Shown here: positions 25,320 through 34,033 of the stretch, piece after piece
Position numbering within the stretch: the stretch's first letter is position 1
Layout: each line of letters opens with the position of its first letter
Assembly: GCF_000332275.1 (NCBI RefSeq)
Contig: NZ_CM001776.1
Location: 1,054,001-1,118,000, forward strand
Reading direction: 5' to 3'
Source of the DNA: Synechococcus sp. PCC 7336
GTDB taxonomy: Bacteria; Cyanobacteriota; Cyanobacteriia; Thermostichales; PCC-7336
Length of the DNA: 64,000 bases
Made by a program: the position numbers and the translations under genes
Notes under the pieces: generated by a model
What the model was told of the DNA's origin: nothing
Database searches by the model: none
What the model saw: the letters and a program-made list of their open reading frames with translations, nothing else

Positions 25320-26672
25320 CTAGATATTCATCGCCCAGGTGACCAAAGTAGGAAAACGAATCAACAAAAGCAGCGCAACCAGTTGAATCGCAATAAAAGG
25401 AATAACCCCTGTATAAATCTGTGTTGTCTGAATGCTATCCGGTGCTACCCCTCGCAAATAAAACAGCGAAAATCCGAAAGGAGGTGTCAAAAAAGAGGTT
25501 TGCAGATTGGCTCCCATCATGACTCCGAACCACACCAGCAGCTCCGTACCAGTTAGGGGCATCAGGTCAGTGCCGCCAAAACTTTGCACCACCGGCAGCA
25601 CCAGAGGTACCAAGATAAAAACAATCTCAAAGTAGTCCAGGAAAAACCCCAGAATAAACACCAGTAGATTGACAGAGATCAAAAAACTCAGCGCCCCACC
25701 CGGAATGTTGGCAAAAGCGCTTTCTACTAGGACATCTCCCCCAAGACCTCGAAACACCAAACTGAAAAGAGTCGCCCCCACCAGCAGCACCATCACCATC
25801 GTGGTTAACACAACCGTCGAGCGCAGGGACTGCAACAGCGCTTTAATGGTCAGCCGTCGATTCAGAGCAGCCAAGACCAAAGCACCCAGAACGCCCAGAG
25901 AACCCGCTTCGGTAGGGGTAGCCAAACCGGCAAAAATGCTGCCCAGAACGATCGCAATTAACAGCAGGGGGGGCAGCATCACTAACACGACCCGTTTAGC
26001 AAGCTGGGCCTTAGACATATCAGTCACCTCTGGGGGCAATGCTGGCACTTGGCGGGGCTGAAAAATTGCCACCCCGACCACATACAACAGATACAGCCCA
26101 GCCATCGCCAACCCAGGCAACAGCGAACCTAAAAACAGATCGCCCACCGAAACCCCGAGCTGATCTCCCAACACAATCAGTACCACGCTGGGAGGAATCA
26201 CCTGTCCTAAAGTCCCCGAGGCCGCCACGACACCTGAGGCCAATGACGGACTGTAACCGTAGCGCAGCATGATCGGCAAAGAAATCATCCCCATTGCCAC
26301 TACCGTCGCCCCAACCACTCCAGTCGCAGCCGCCAGCAACGTACCCACCAAAATCACCCCAATGGCTAGCCCGCCCCGCAAACGGCCAAACAAAATACCA
26401 AAGGTTTCTAGCAGATCTTCAGCCAAGCCCGAGCACTGGAGCAGAGTGCCCATCAGGATGAAATACGGAATGGCCAACAGGACAAAATTCCCCATGATGC
26501 CAAACAATCGCTGGGGTAGTGCGGAGAGCAAAATCCAATCGAACTCCCCCAACAACCCGCCAATTAAAGCGAAGATTAATCCTGCTCCTCCGAGCGAAAA
26601 GGCCACTGGATAGCCTGAAAAAATCAGCAGCAGAGCTCCCCCAAACATTAGTATCCCCAACCACTCGCTCAC
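25320..26672 (-). CDS. dctM: TRAP transporter large permease (DctM)
   Basis: 450 residues from the GTG at 26672, whose first bases overlap the TGA of dctQ (GTGA, 4 bp), giving translational coupling; an earlier ATG at 26741 is not needed. About twelve hydrophobic segments, with the DctM features LAIPYFILMGTLL, GVVGATVVAMG, YSPSLASGVVAASGTLGQVIPPSVVLI and FATPTEAG-like GLATPTEAGSLG. It is the main translocation subunit of a sodium-driven, periplasmic-protein-dependent carboxylate importer. Substrate unknown, likely a keto acid or dicarboxylate by analogy with the TakP-type binding protein upstream. Confidence 0.95.
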   Translation of the reverse strand: MSEWLGILMFGGALLLIFSGYPVAFSLGGAGLIFALIGGLLGEFDWILLSALPQRLFGIMGNFVLLAIPYFILMGTLLQCSGLAEDLLETFGILFGRLRGGLAIGVILVGTLLAAATGVVGATVVAMGMISLPIMLRYGYSPSLASGVVAASGTLGQVIPPSVVLIVLGDQLGVSVGDLFLGSLLPGLAMAGLYLLYVVGVAIFQPRQVPALPPEVTDMSKAQLAKRVVLVMLPPLLLIAIVLGSIFAGLATPTEAGSLGVLGALVLAALNRRLTIKALLQSLRSTVVLTTMVMVLLVGATLFSLVFRGLGGDVLVESAFANIPGGALSFLISVNLLVFILGFFLDYFEIVFILVPLVLPVVQSFGGTDLMPLTGTELLVWFGVMMGANLQTSFLTPPFGFSLFYLRGVAPDSIQTTQIYTGVIPFIAIQLVALLLLIRFPTLVTWAMNI

Positions 26673-27214
26673 TGAGATACCTCGGATTCTTGGGTTTCTG
26701 TGCCGAGGAGGATGGCAATGTTTTTGATGATTTCCGAGCAACCCTGCAAGGCCAAAAACACAAAAGCCACAATAATGACTGACTTAATTGGATAGCGGGG
26801 TAACCCGCTTGGGTCGGAAGATTGCTCCCAAATCTGCCAGGAATTAATCACCGATGGCAGTGAGTAGCCCAGAATGACAAAACAAAGTGGCAGTAACAGA
26901 AAGATTGACCCTATTAAATTCACCCAGACTTTACCCTTTGGAGATAAACGATTGTAGAGAATATCCACCCGTACGTGGGCATTTTGCTCGAGTACGTAAC
27001 TAGCACCCAGCAAAAAAATCAGGCTAAACAAGTACCACTGCGCTTCAATATACAAGTTGGAACTCAAGTTGACTTGGAGAAATCGGCCCAGATAGCGGGC
27101 AATAGCGTTATAGGAGCCAACCAATACCATGACTAGCGTGAGTCCTAAGGTGAGCCATCCCATCGCCTCGCTCAATCGATCGATCCAGCGAGATAGCTTT
27201 AGCAAAAACTGCAT
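26669..27214 (-). CDS. dctQ: TRAP transporter small permease (DctQ)
   Basis: 181 residues with four hydrophobic segments (about 20-40, 62-80, 100-125 and 150-170). The typical DctQ arginine/glutamate patch is YIEAQWYLFSLIFLLGASYVLEQNAHVRVDI. It lies 66 bp downstream of dctP and overlaps dctM by 4 bp. DctQ is an accessory membrane subunit of the TRAP importer. Length is normal. Confidence 0.92.
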   Translation of the reverse strand: MQFLLKLSRWIDRLSEAMGWLTLGLTLVMVLVGSYNAIARYLGRFLQVNLSSNLYIEAQWYLFSLIFLLGASYVLEQNAHVRVDILYNRLSPKGKVWVNLIGSIFLLLPLCFVILGYSLPSVINSWQIWEQSSDPSGLPRYPIKSVIIVAFVFLALQGCSEIIKNIAILLGTETQESEVSQ

Positions 27215-27280
27215 TCATCCTCCCAACCCAAAGCGATAGTTTTGGATTGTTCTAGTTGATTGGCCGCTCCGCGATCGCGT

Positions 27281-28402
27281 TTAGCTGTCTTCGCTAAAGG
27301 CAAAGTCGGTGTAGCCCAGCTCGGAGGCAGCAAACCAACGGTTCGAATTTTCTCGAAACTCCTTCCAAGCGCTATAAACCTTGTTGTAAGTGGCATCATC
27401 AGCAGCCAGCTCTTCATAGACTTCAAAGGCTGCCCTACGGCTAGCCGCCATCAGATTATTCGAGAACCGCTTTAACTCTACACCTCGATCGAGCAAGCTC
27501 GCGATCGCGCCGGGATTTCTCGCATCGTAACGAGCCATGATGTTGGCGTGGGTTTCTGCAGCTGCACTCTCTAGAGCGTACTGGTACGTATCTGGCAACT
27601 TATTCCATTCATCGATGTTGAAGTAGAAGGAATATTGAGAAGCAGGCTCCCACCAGCCGGGATAGTAATAAATGCGAGCAGCTTTGTCTAACCCTAGCTT
27701 TTCATCGTCATAAGGCCCCACAAATTCAGCCGCATCAATGGTGCCCAACTGTAAAGCCTGAAAAATCTCTCCACCCGCCAAGTTTTGGACGTTCACGCCG
27801 AGGCGTTCCATCACAACCCCCCCCAGTCCGGGGATGCGCATGTTGATTCCTTGCAGGTCGGCAGCACTATTGACTTCTTTATTCCACCATCCCCCCATTT
27901 GGGTACCGGTATTGCCACCGGGAAAACTAATGATGTTGAAATCAGACAGTAATTCGTTCACGAGTTCTAATCCGCCCCCTTCATAGAGCCAAGCATTTTG
28001 CTGGCGATAGCTAAACCCGAATGGAACGGCTGTATCGAAGGCTAGTGCTGCATTCTTGCCGCGATAGTAATAGGAATTGGTATGTCCGGCATGGACGGTT
28101 CCTTGCTGCACGGCATCTAAAACCTCCAGACCGGGCACAATCTCTCCGGCTGCATATAACGTCATTTCAAAGCGACCGTCTGTTAGCTGTTTGACCCGCT
28201 CTATAAAAAATTCACTGCCGCCGTAGACCGTGTCTAAACTCGGGGTATAGCTAGAGGCCATACGCCACTTGATATTTGGAGCAGTGTCCGTCTGTATTGC
28301 TGGCCCAGAACTGGTACTGGTGGACTGGCTCCCACAGGCAGCGAGTGCGGCTGCGGTCCCTGCGGTCAATACTCCTGTGCGAATTAAAGACCTGCGTTTC
28401 AT
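27281..28402 (-). CDS. dctP: TRAP transporter substrate-binding lipoprotein (DctP/TakP type)
   Basis: 373 residues. I start at the ATG at 28402, six bases after GAGGA; an ATG two codons earlier lies too close to it, and the frame opens at 28456. The N-terminus MKRRSLIRTGVLTAG has paired Arg and a lipobox-like ALAAC. The mature region closely resembles the orphan at 13162-14271 (shared blocks GEIVPGLEVLDAVQQGT, NTGTQMGGW, MRIPGLGG, VGPYDDEKLGLDKAA and FPGWWE-like YPGWWEPA). It captures the ligand for DctQM encoded downstream on the same strand. Confidence 0.94.
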   Translation of the reverse strand: MKRRSLIRTGVLTAGTAAALAACGSQSTSTSSGPAIQTDTAPNIKWRMASSYTPSLDTVYGGSEFFIERVKQLTDGRFEMTLYAAGEIVPGLEVLDAVQQGTVHAGHTNSYYYRGKNAALAFDTAVPFGFSYRQQNAWLYEGGGLELVNELLSDFNIISFPGGNTGTQMGGWWNKEVNSAADLQGINMRIPGLGGVVMERLGVNVQNLAGGEIFQALQLGTIDAAEFVGPYDDEKLGLDKAARIYYYPGWWEPASQYSFYFNIDEWNKLPDTYQYALESAAAETHANIMARYDARNPGAIASLLDRGVELKRFSNNLMAASRRAAFEVYEELAADDATYNKVYSAWKEFRENSNRWFAASELGYTDFAFSEDS

Positions 28403-28600
28403 GGACATTCCTCGTTGATATCCCGATCGGCTCGACAGATATGTTGCCCGAACCATTGAGCCCGACGATAGTGGCTATGCATGACGCATATCTGTAGCCT
28501 AGACAACTGAAAATAAATTGCGATCGCCACAGAAAATTGTTTTTGCAAGCAATTTAATCTCAACTTCGGCAGAAACCTGGGCCAAAGCCTACCGATTAAT

Positions 28601-28645
28601 TAGGTGGACTCGCTTCACCTACCCTCCTTACAAGGTAATTAGGTG
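28601..28645. promoter_or_regulatory. Inverted repeat TAGGTG-N9-CACCTA plus a third half-site
   Basis: TAGGTG (28601-28606) and CACCTA (28616-28621) form a perfect 6-bp inverted repeat. A third TAGGTG in direct orientation is at 28640-28645, 39 bp from the first. They lie about 200 bp upstream of the leftward dctPQM operon and just beyond the 3' end of fahA. The 311-bp gap (28403-28713) contains no reading frame. Use as an operator is inference. Confidence 0.4.
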
Positions 28646-28713
28646 ACATAACCTCTGCTTAGCTTCAGGTCGTCTTATTCCTGCTTTCGATTCTTCAGGT
28701 AGATATAAGAGGT

Positions 28714-30024
28714 TTAAACAACCGTACCCCGGCAGTCTCCAAACCCTATGCGGGCATAGCCTTCTTTCTCGCAATATCCGCGCAAAATGACCTCGTCGCC
28801 ATCTTCGAGAAAGGTGCGCTGCTCGCCTGAAGGCAGCGCGATCGCCCGATCGCCCCGTCGAGTCATCTCCAGCAGCGACCCTTGCGTCCCTTCAGCCTCG
28901 CCGGAAATGGTACCGCTGGCGAGCAGGTCCCCCGAGCGCAGATTGCAGCCGTTGCTGGTGTGGTGGGTCAGCATCTGGGCGACGGTCCAATACATCTGGG
29001 CAAATGAGGCGCGGCTCAATGGTATGGTTTCGATTCCTGCGGCTCGCATCTGGGTCGAACGGAGCAGCACCTCAACGGCGAGCTCGATCCCTCCCCAACT
29101 GGCATTCTCTTCCGAGCAGAGGTAGGGCAGTGGCTGCGGATCTGTCTCGGGGCGAGAAAAGGCCGGACAGCGGAAGGGAGCCAGTGCTTCTAAAGTCACC
29201 ACCCAAGGGGAGATTGTCGTTGCAAAGCTTTTGGCGAGAAAGGGACCGAGGGGGCGATATTCCCAGGCTTGGATATCTCGTGCCGACCAGTCATTGAGCA
29301 GGCAAAGGCCGAAGAGATGTCGCTCGGCCTCCTCAATCGCGATCGCCTCTCCCAATTCGTTGCCAGCCCCAATGAAACATCCCACTTCTATCTCGAAGTC
29401 CAACAGTTGAGACGGTGCGAAACTAGGCGCGGGATCGTCGGGAGGTTTCCGCTGGCCCTGGGGGCGCTTGACGGGTCTGCCGCTGGGGACAATGGAGGAG
29501 GCTCGCCCGTGATAGGCGATCGGCATGTGTTTGTAATTGGGCAGGAGTGGATTGTCGGGGCGGAAGAGTTTGCCAACGTTTGTGGCGTGGAAAATGGAGG
29601 CGTAGAAGTCTGTGTAGTCGCCGATGTGGGCGGGCAGTAACAGTTCCGCTTCAGCGATCGCCACGAGAATGTTCGCTTCTGGAGGAGACTGCCGTTCGTC
29701 CCAGCGCAGCAGCTCGCTCAGTCGATCGCGCAAAGCTGACGAGGCCCAACTCCCCAACGCCATCAAAGGATTCAACGTCGGTGCGACACAAGCAGCCTGC
29801 AATGGCTCGGGCAACCCCTCAAGCAGCCCCACCTTCCCACAAGCAGCCAAGTCCAGAATGGAGTCGCCGATCGCCACCCCAATCCGCGAGGGTTCAGCGC
29901 TCCTACGCCTGTGAAAAACCCCAAACGGCAAGTTCTGAATGGGGAAATTGGTGTCGGGCTGATTGGCCGAGGTCACCCAACTGCGCAGGTTTGGATCGTG
30001 GGTGCGATCGAGCGGACGGTTCAT
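28714..30024 (-). CDS. fahA: Fumarylacetoacetase
   Basis: 436 residues. It hydrolyses fumarylacetoacetate to fumarate and acetoacetate, the last step of tyrosine breakdown. Family features: an N-terminal SH3-like domain (LPFGVFHRR), DYTDFYASIFHATNVG, YHGRASSIVPSGRPVKRPQGQ, LLDFEIEVGCFIG, LLNDWSARDIQAWEYRPLGPF, and WTVAQMLTHHTSNGCNLRSGDLLASGTISG near the catalytic His and Glu positions. The ATG overlaps the TGA of the upstream unknown gene (ATGA), so the two are coupled. This enzyme is unusual in cyanobacteria and indicates real homogentisate catabolism rather than tocopherol synthesis alone. Confidence 0.96.
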   Translation of the reverse strand: MNRPLDRTHDPNLRSWVTSANQPDTNFPIQNLPFGVFHRRRSAEPSRIGVAIGDSILDLAACGKVGLLEGLPEPLQAACVAPTLNPLMALGSWASSALRDRLSELLRWDERQSPPEANILVAIAEAELLLPAHIGDYTDFYASIFHATNVGKLFRPDNPLLPNYKHMPIAYHGRASSIVPSGRPVKRPQGQRKPPDDPAPSFAPSQLLDFEIEVGCFIGAGNELGEAIAIEEAERHLFGLCLLNDWSARDIQAWEYRPLGPFLAKSFATTISPWVVTLEALAPFRCPAFSRPETDPQPLPYLCSEENASWGGIELAVEVLLRSTQMRAAGIETIPLSRASFAQMYWTVAQMLTHHTSNGCNLRSGDLLASGTISGEAEGTQGSLLEMTRRGDRAIALPSGEQRTFLEDGDEVILRGYCEKEGYARIGFGDCRGTVV

Positions 30025-30905
30025 AATAGTTTCAGCTCCTTAAGGTCTTCAACTGGTTCTTCAAACGAGCAGGAGCCGAAGGACCGGAACAATCGCTGGC
30101 GGGCCTCTCCCACTTGCGAGAGGGCGAGAGGGCGATCGCCCCAGCTCAGCCACTCGTTCGAGAAGTGGAAGCGATCGATGGAGACTTCGTGCAAGATGGC
30201 TCGCGCTTCTGCTGCGGTGACCTCGTGCCCGCAAGCCAGTGCTGCCGAGATGGCAAGATTGAGGAAGCCGTGCATGGCGACCAAACTGCCGTCGGGCAAA
30301 GCATGCTGGGCTGGCAAGGGATGGTGGAGTCCGGCAGTAGCCTTGAACGGCACTCCGGCTGCGGCGCAGGCGAGCACAACCTGACAGACCTGTTTCGCAC
30401 TTGGAAATGCTTCGCGGTTCACCCCCCCCAGCCGCAGTTTGGCTGCCGCACCGGTCCCTTGCAATACAGACCCTTGCAATACAGATATGTAGGCATCTAG
30501 GTTATCGCTGCAGGGAATTTCGAAGAATGCCTCAATGCCCTTCGGCAAGCGAGGCAGCATACTTTGTATGTCTGCGGGTTTGAGCAGGGGAGGAAACTCT
30601 AGCGCGGCGAGGCCCCATCGATCGCGGCGATCGCCCGACTGAATTCGTTCTAGGTCTAGCTCCCAATCTTTAGAGACAATTCCACTGAGCGCGATCGGAC
30701 CGATTTTCCCCAAGGCAGACAAACGGTCTTCAAAGTCCTGCAACCGAGAGATTGGCAACACAAACCGACCCAACATCCAGCAATGCTCCGATCTGCGATA
30801 TCGAGCGTAGTTGTCCATTGCCTGCTGCAGGTCGAGCTGAGCGGGTGGAAACAGTCCGGCATAGTCCACAACAGACGATAGCAGTGTCTTGACGGATGCA
30901 AGCAT
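30021..30905 (-). CDS. Uncharacterised protein coupled to fahA
   Basis: 294 residues if started at the ATG at 30905 (a GTG at 30938 lies immediately after the lrp stop and would add 11). Similar unnamed bacterial proteins share the opening LLSSVVDYAGLFPPAQLDLQQAM. They also share a TIM-barrel-like core with KLRLGGVNREAFPSAKQV, the phrase VPFKATAGLHHPLP, and MHGFLNLAISAALA, which could form an active site with Lys and paired His. It ends in EEPVEDLKELKLL and overlaps fahA by 4 bp. An in-frame 15-bp tandem duplication at 30456-30485 repeats SVLQG. Function unknown; position suggests a step in homogentisate degradation. Confidence 0.75.
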   Translation of the reverse strand: MLASVKTLLSSVVDYAGLFPPAQLDLQQAMDNYARYRRSEHCWMLGRFVLPISRLQDFEDRLSALGKIGPIALSGIVSKDWELDLERIQSGDRRDRWGLAALEFPPLLKPADIQSMLPRLPKGIEAFFEIPCSDNLDAYISVLQGSVLQGTGAAAKLRLGGVNREAFPSAKQVCQVVLACAAAGVPFKATAGLHHPLPAQHALPDGSLVAMHGFLNLAISAALACGHEVTAAEARAILHEVSIDRFHFSNEWLSWGDRPLALSQVGEARQRLFRSFGSCSFEEPVEDLKELKLL

Positions 30906-30941
30906 TGGCGCTCTTGCCTCCCAAATGCGCCTGGTCACTCC

Positions 30942-31463
30942 TCAGATCGAGTCCAATGGCAAAGAGGTGGATACTTTGATTTCGTCGAGGACGATGCTGG
31001 TGCGAATTCGGTCCACGCCTGGAATTTGGGCGATCTGTACAGACAAGAATTGGGCCAGATGCCGGTGATTGGCCACCACCACTTTCAACAGGTAATCGAA
31101 TTCGCCGCTGAGGTGGTGGCACTCTAAAACTTCAGGCAGCTCCCGAACGCGATCGCAAAACTGAGCTACGCATTGCGGTTGGTGGCGAGCCAGAGTCACC
31201 TGGGCAAAACACAACACATCCAGCCCCAACGCCTCGCGATTGACGAGGGCAACGTAGCGATCGATGCAACCATTGCCCTCTAGCTTGTTCAAGCGTTTCT
31301 GCAAGCCAGGAGCGGAAAGATTGACCTGACGAGCCAATTCAGCACGACTCAGCCGACCGCTCTCCTGCAGCAAATGAAGGATCTGTCGGTCCTTACGGTC
31401 TAGCTGCCTGAGGAACTCTGAGTTTCTCAGCGTCGGTGAAAGTTGAACAGCGTTCTCGGGCAC
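30942..31463 (-). CDS. Lrp/AsnC-family transcriptional regulator
   Basis: 173 residues. The N-terminal helix-turn-helix is LDRKDRQILHLLQESGRLSRAELARQVNLSAPGLQKRLNKLEGNG, followed by an RAM-type ligand-binding domain (VLCFAQVTLARHQ, LECHHLSGEFDYLLKVVV, VDRIRTSIVLDEIK). It heads the leftward operon with the unknown gene and fahA and is divergent from hppD. A tyrosine- or homogentisate-responsive regulator of both operons is the natural inference. The 274-bp divergent gap holds A/T-rich inverted elements such as TTAATTAA and paired AAGCTT sites (about 31532-31556) that could be its targets. Confidence 0.92.
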   Translation of the reverse strand: MPENAVQLSPTLRNSEFLRQLDRKDRQILHLLQESGRLSRAELARQVNLSAPGLQKRLNKLEGNGCIDRYVALVNREALGLDVLCFAQVTLARHQPQCVAQFCDRVRELPEVLECHHLSGEFDYLLKVVVANHRHLAQFLSVQIAQIPGVDRIRTSIVLDEIKVSTSLPLDSI

Positions 31464-31737
31464 CTCGCCTCCCTAAGGGCACGACTCGGTAGCAATTTGT
31501 TAAGTGTGCGAGTTAATTAATGATTCTATACCAAGCTTATCGGTTAAGCTTCAATGCTTGTCGATGCATGACAGAAAATTTAGAATCGGATAAAGGGCTT
31601 ATTAGTTTGCGATCGCCATTTTCCCCTTAAGGCTCGGAGTCCTACAGTATTCTTGCGTGCGAAGTGTTTTTGACGAACTCGGAACGCTCCGCAACACGTC
31701 CTGACAGCTCGCAAAGCTGAGGGAGAGGAGGTTTTCC

Positions 31738-32826
31738 ATGCACGACTTTTGCCCCATGCTCGGATTTGACCATCTCGAATTTTATGTGGGGAATGCCCGA
31801 CAGGCGGCGCTCTATTATTCGACAGGCTTTGGGTTTGTCAATACGGCTTATAGAGGGCTGGAAACGGGCGATCGCAAAGTGTCTTCCTACGTCATGGAGC
31901 AGGGAAAAATCCGCTTCGTCCTGACAACGGCCCTCAGCTCGGACCATCCGATTGCACGCAGCGTGCTAGCCCACGGCGATGGCATCGCCGTCATGGCCCT
32001 AGCGGTGCCGGATGCAGAGCGAGCCTACCAACAGGCGATCGGCCGAGGGGCAGTGGGAGCTATTCCGCCCACTGCTGAGTCGGATGCAGGGGGAACCCTA
32101 CATTACGCTGCCATCCGCGCCTATGGGGACGTTGTGCTGAAGTTTGTCGATCGCACCCAATACAGGGGAGTCTTTGCGCCCCACTTTCAGCCTCGACAGA
32201 GGTCTAATAACAATGGTGTCGGCTTTACCCACATCGACCACGTCGTCGGAAATGTCGAGGTGGGCGCAATGGATCGATGGGCACAATTCTTGGCCGACAG
32301 CTTGGGCTTCGAGCTGTTGGTGCATTTCGACGAACAAACCATCTCGACGGAATACTCGGCGCTGCGGTCTAAGGTGATGCAGGATCGGTCGGGCCGGATC
32401 AAGTTGCCTATTAACGAACCCGCAGCAGGACTGCACAAGTCTCAAATTCAAGAGTATTTGGATTACAACAACGGTCCCGGCATTCAACACGTTGCCTGTG
32501 CCACAGGCGACATCATCGCCACCGTTTCCCACTTGCGCAACTCTGGCATAAAGTTTCTGGATATCCCGCCCGCCTACTACGAAGATTTGCAGGCACGGGT
32601 TGGCCCGATTGACGAGCCGATCGAGAAGTTGGCAGAGCTGGGCATTCTAGCAGACCGCGATAAAGGCGGCTACCTGCTGCAGATTTTCACCCAGCCTGTA
32701 GAAGACCGACCGACGTTGTTTTTCGAAGCGATCGAACGGCACGGCGCGCAGGGGTTTGGCGAAGGCAACTTCAAAGCGTTGTTTGAAGCGATCGAGCGCG
32801 AGCAAGCACGCCGGGGAAATCTCTAG
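31738..32826 (+). CDS. hppD: 4-hydroxyphenylpyruvate dioxygenase
   Basis: 362 residues, full length. It converts 4-hydroxyphenylpyruvate to homogentisate using Fe(II) and O2. Two vicinal-oxygen-chelate domains are seen (FDHLEFYVGNARQAALYY and FTHIDHVVGNVEVGAMDRW). The iron ligands are His in FTHIDHVV, His in GPGIQHVACATGDI, and Glu in the stretch YLLQIFTQPVEDRPTLFFE. The C-terminal GFGEGNFKALFEAIE is diagnostic. It opens the rightward operon with hmgA 28 bp downstream. In cyanobacteria HPPD usually feeds tocopherol; here the neighbours point to degradation too. Confidence 0.97.
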   Translation: MHDFCPMLGFDHLEFYVGNARQAALYYSTGFGFVNTAYRGLETGDRKVSSYVMEQGKIRFVLTTALSSDHPIARSVLAHGDGIAVMALAVPDAERAYQQAIGRGAVGAIPPTAESDAGGTLHYAAIRAYGDVVLKFVDRTQYRGVFAPHFQPRQRSNNNGVGFTHIDHVVGNVEVGAMDRWAQFLADSLGFELLVHFDEQTISTEYSALRSKVMQDRSGRIKLPINEPAAGLHKSQIQEYLDYNNGPGIQHVACATGDIIATVSHLRNSGIKFLDIPPAYYEDLQARVGPIDEPIEKLAELGILADRDKGGYLLQIFTQPVEDRPTLFFEAIERHGAQGFGEGNFKALFEAIEREQARRGNL

Positions 32827-32854
32827 TGCGATCGTCTAGCTGCAAGGTGCAGCC

Positions 32855-34033
32855 ATGTACTACTACCAGTTGGGGCAAGTGCCCCACAAGCGCCACACCC
32901 AATTTCGCCAGCCAGACGGTTCTCTCTACCACGAAGAGCTGATCGGCACCCACGGCTTCTCGGGGGCGAAATCGCTACTCTACCACCTGCACCCGCCCAC
33001 CCAGTTGCACGCAATTGTGATGGAACCCCCCAAAGCGATCGCCTACGAAGCAACCGCTCCCTTGCGTCCCCGCCACTTGAGGACTGGGAAAGTGGCTCGG
33101 GGGGGAGATGCGATCGCCGCTCGAACCTTACTGATGGATAACGAGAATGTTGCCATCTCGGTGGCTTGTCCGACGCAACCCATGCCCTATTGGTACCGCT
33201 ATGCCTGCGGCGACGAGGCGATCTTCATCCACAATGGCAGCGGCGTTCTAGAAAGTCAGTTCGGCACCCTTCGCTATCGTGCGGGGGATTATGTCGTGAT
33301 TCCGACGGGGGTCTTGTGGCGCATCCTGCCCGATGCAGGCATCGAGCAGCGCATGCTGGTGCTAGAAGCCAACGGGCACATCCAACCGCCAGAGCGCTAC
33401 CTCAATTCTGAGGGCCAGTTTCTCGAACAGGCCCCCTACTGCGAGCGAGATATCCGCCCGCCAGAGGAGTTGGTCGCCCACGACGAAGCCGGAGAGTTCG
33501 AGGTGCGGGTCAAAGCCAGAGGATGTACGACGCGATATCTTTACCGCCACCATCCTTTAGACGCGATCGGTTGGGACGGGCATCTCTGGCCGTTTGCCTT
33601 CAATATTGAAGACTTCGAACCCATTACGGGCCGAGTTCACCAGCCACCGCCAGTCCACCAAACTTTTGCCGGTCCGGGCTTTGTGGTTTGCTCGTTCGTG
33701 CCGCGCCTGTTCGACTACCATCCCCAGGCCATTCCAGCCCCCTACCACCATTCCAATGTCGATTCAGACGAAGTGCTTTACTACGTGGAGGGAGAATTTA
33801 TGTCTCGCAAAGGCATCGAACGGGCCTCCATGACCTTCCACCCCGGCGGCATCCCCCACGGTCCGCATCCGGGCACCTACGAGGGGTCGATTGGAAAAGA
33901 CCGAACGGACGAACTGGCGGTCATGATCGACAGCTTTCGACCGCTGAAACTGACGGCGATCGCCGCTGAATTCGAAGACAAAGACTATCCCTATAGCTGG
34001 ACCACTGCACTCACTGGAGGAACGCGATCGTGA
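32855..34033 (+). CDS. hmgA: Homogentisate 1,2-dioxygenase
   Basis: 392 residues. It opens the aromatic ring of homogentisate to maleylacetoacetate. Family landmarks: YQLGQVPHKRHTQFR, YACGDEAIFIHNGSG, YVVIPTGVLWRI, and the metal-site region YHHSNVDSDEVLYYVEGEF and FHPGGIPHGPHPGTYEGS, with His and Glu ligands. The protein is cupin-type. The TGA overlaps the GTG start of the next gene by 4 bp. Together with hppD and fahA it defines the homogentisate route to fumarate and acetoacetate, except for the isomerase. Confidence 0.96.
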   Translation: MYYYQLGQVPHKRHTQFRQPDGSLYHEELIGTHGFSGAKSLLYHLHPPTQLHAIVMEPPKAIAYEATAPLRPRHLRTGKVARGGDAIAARTLLMDNENVAISVACPTQPMPYWYRYACGDEAIFIHNGSGVLESQFGTLRYRAGDYVVIPTGVLWRILPDAGIEQRMLVLEANGHIQPPERYLNSEGQFLEQAPYCERDIRPPEELVAHDEAGEFEVRVKARGCTTRYLYRHHPLDAIGWDGHLWPFAFNIEDFEPITGRVHQPPPVHQTFAGPGFVVCSFVPRLFDYHPQAIPAPYHHSNVDSDEVLYYVEGEFMSRKGIERASMTFHPGGIPHGPHPGTYEGSIGKDRTDELAVMIDSFRPLKLTAIAAEFEDKDYPYSWTTALTGGTRS

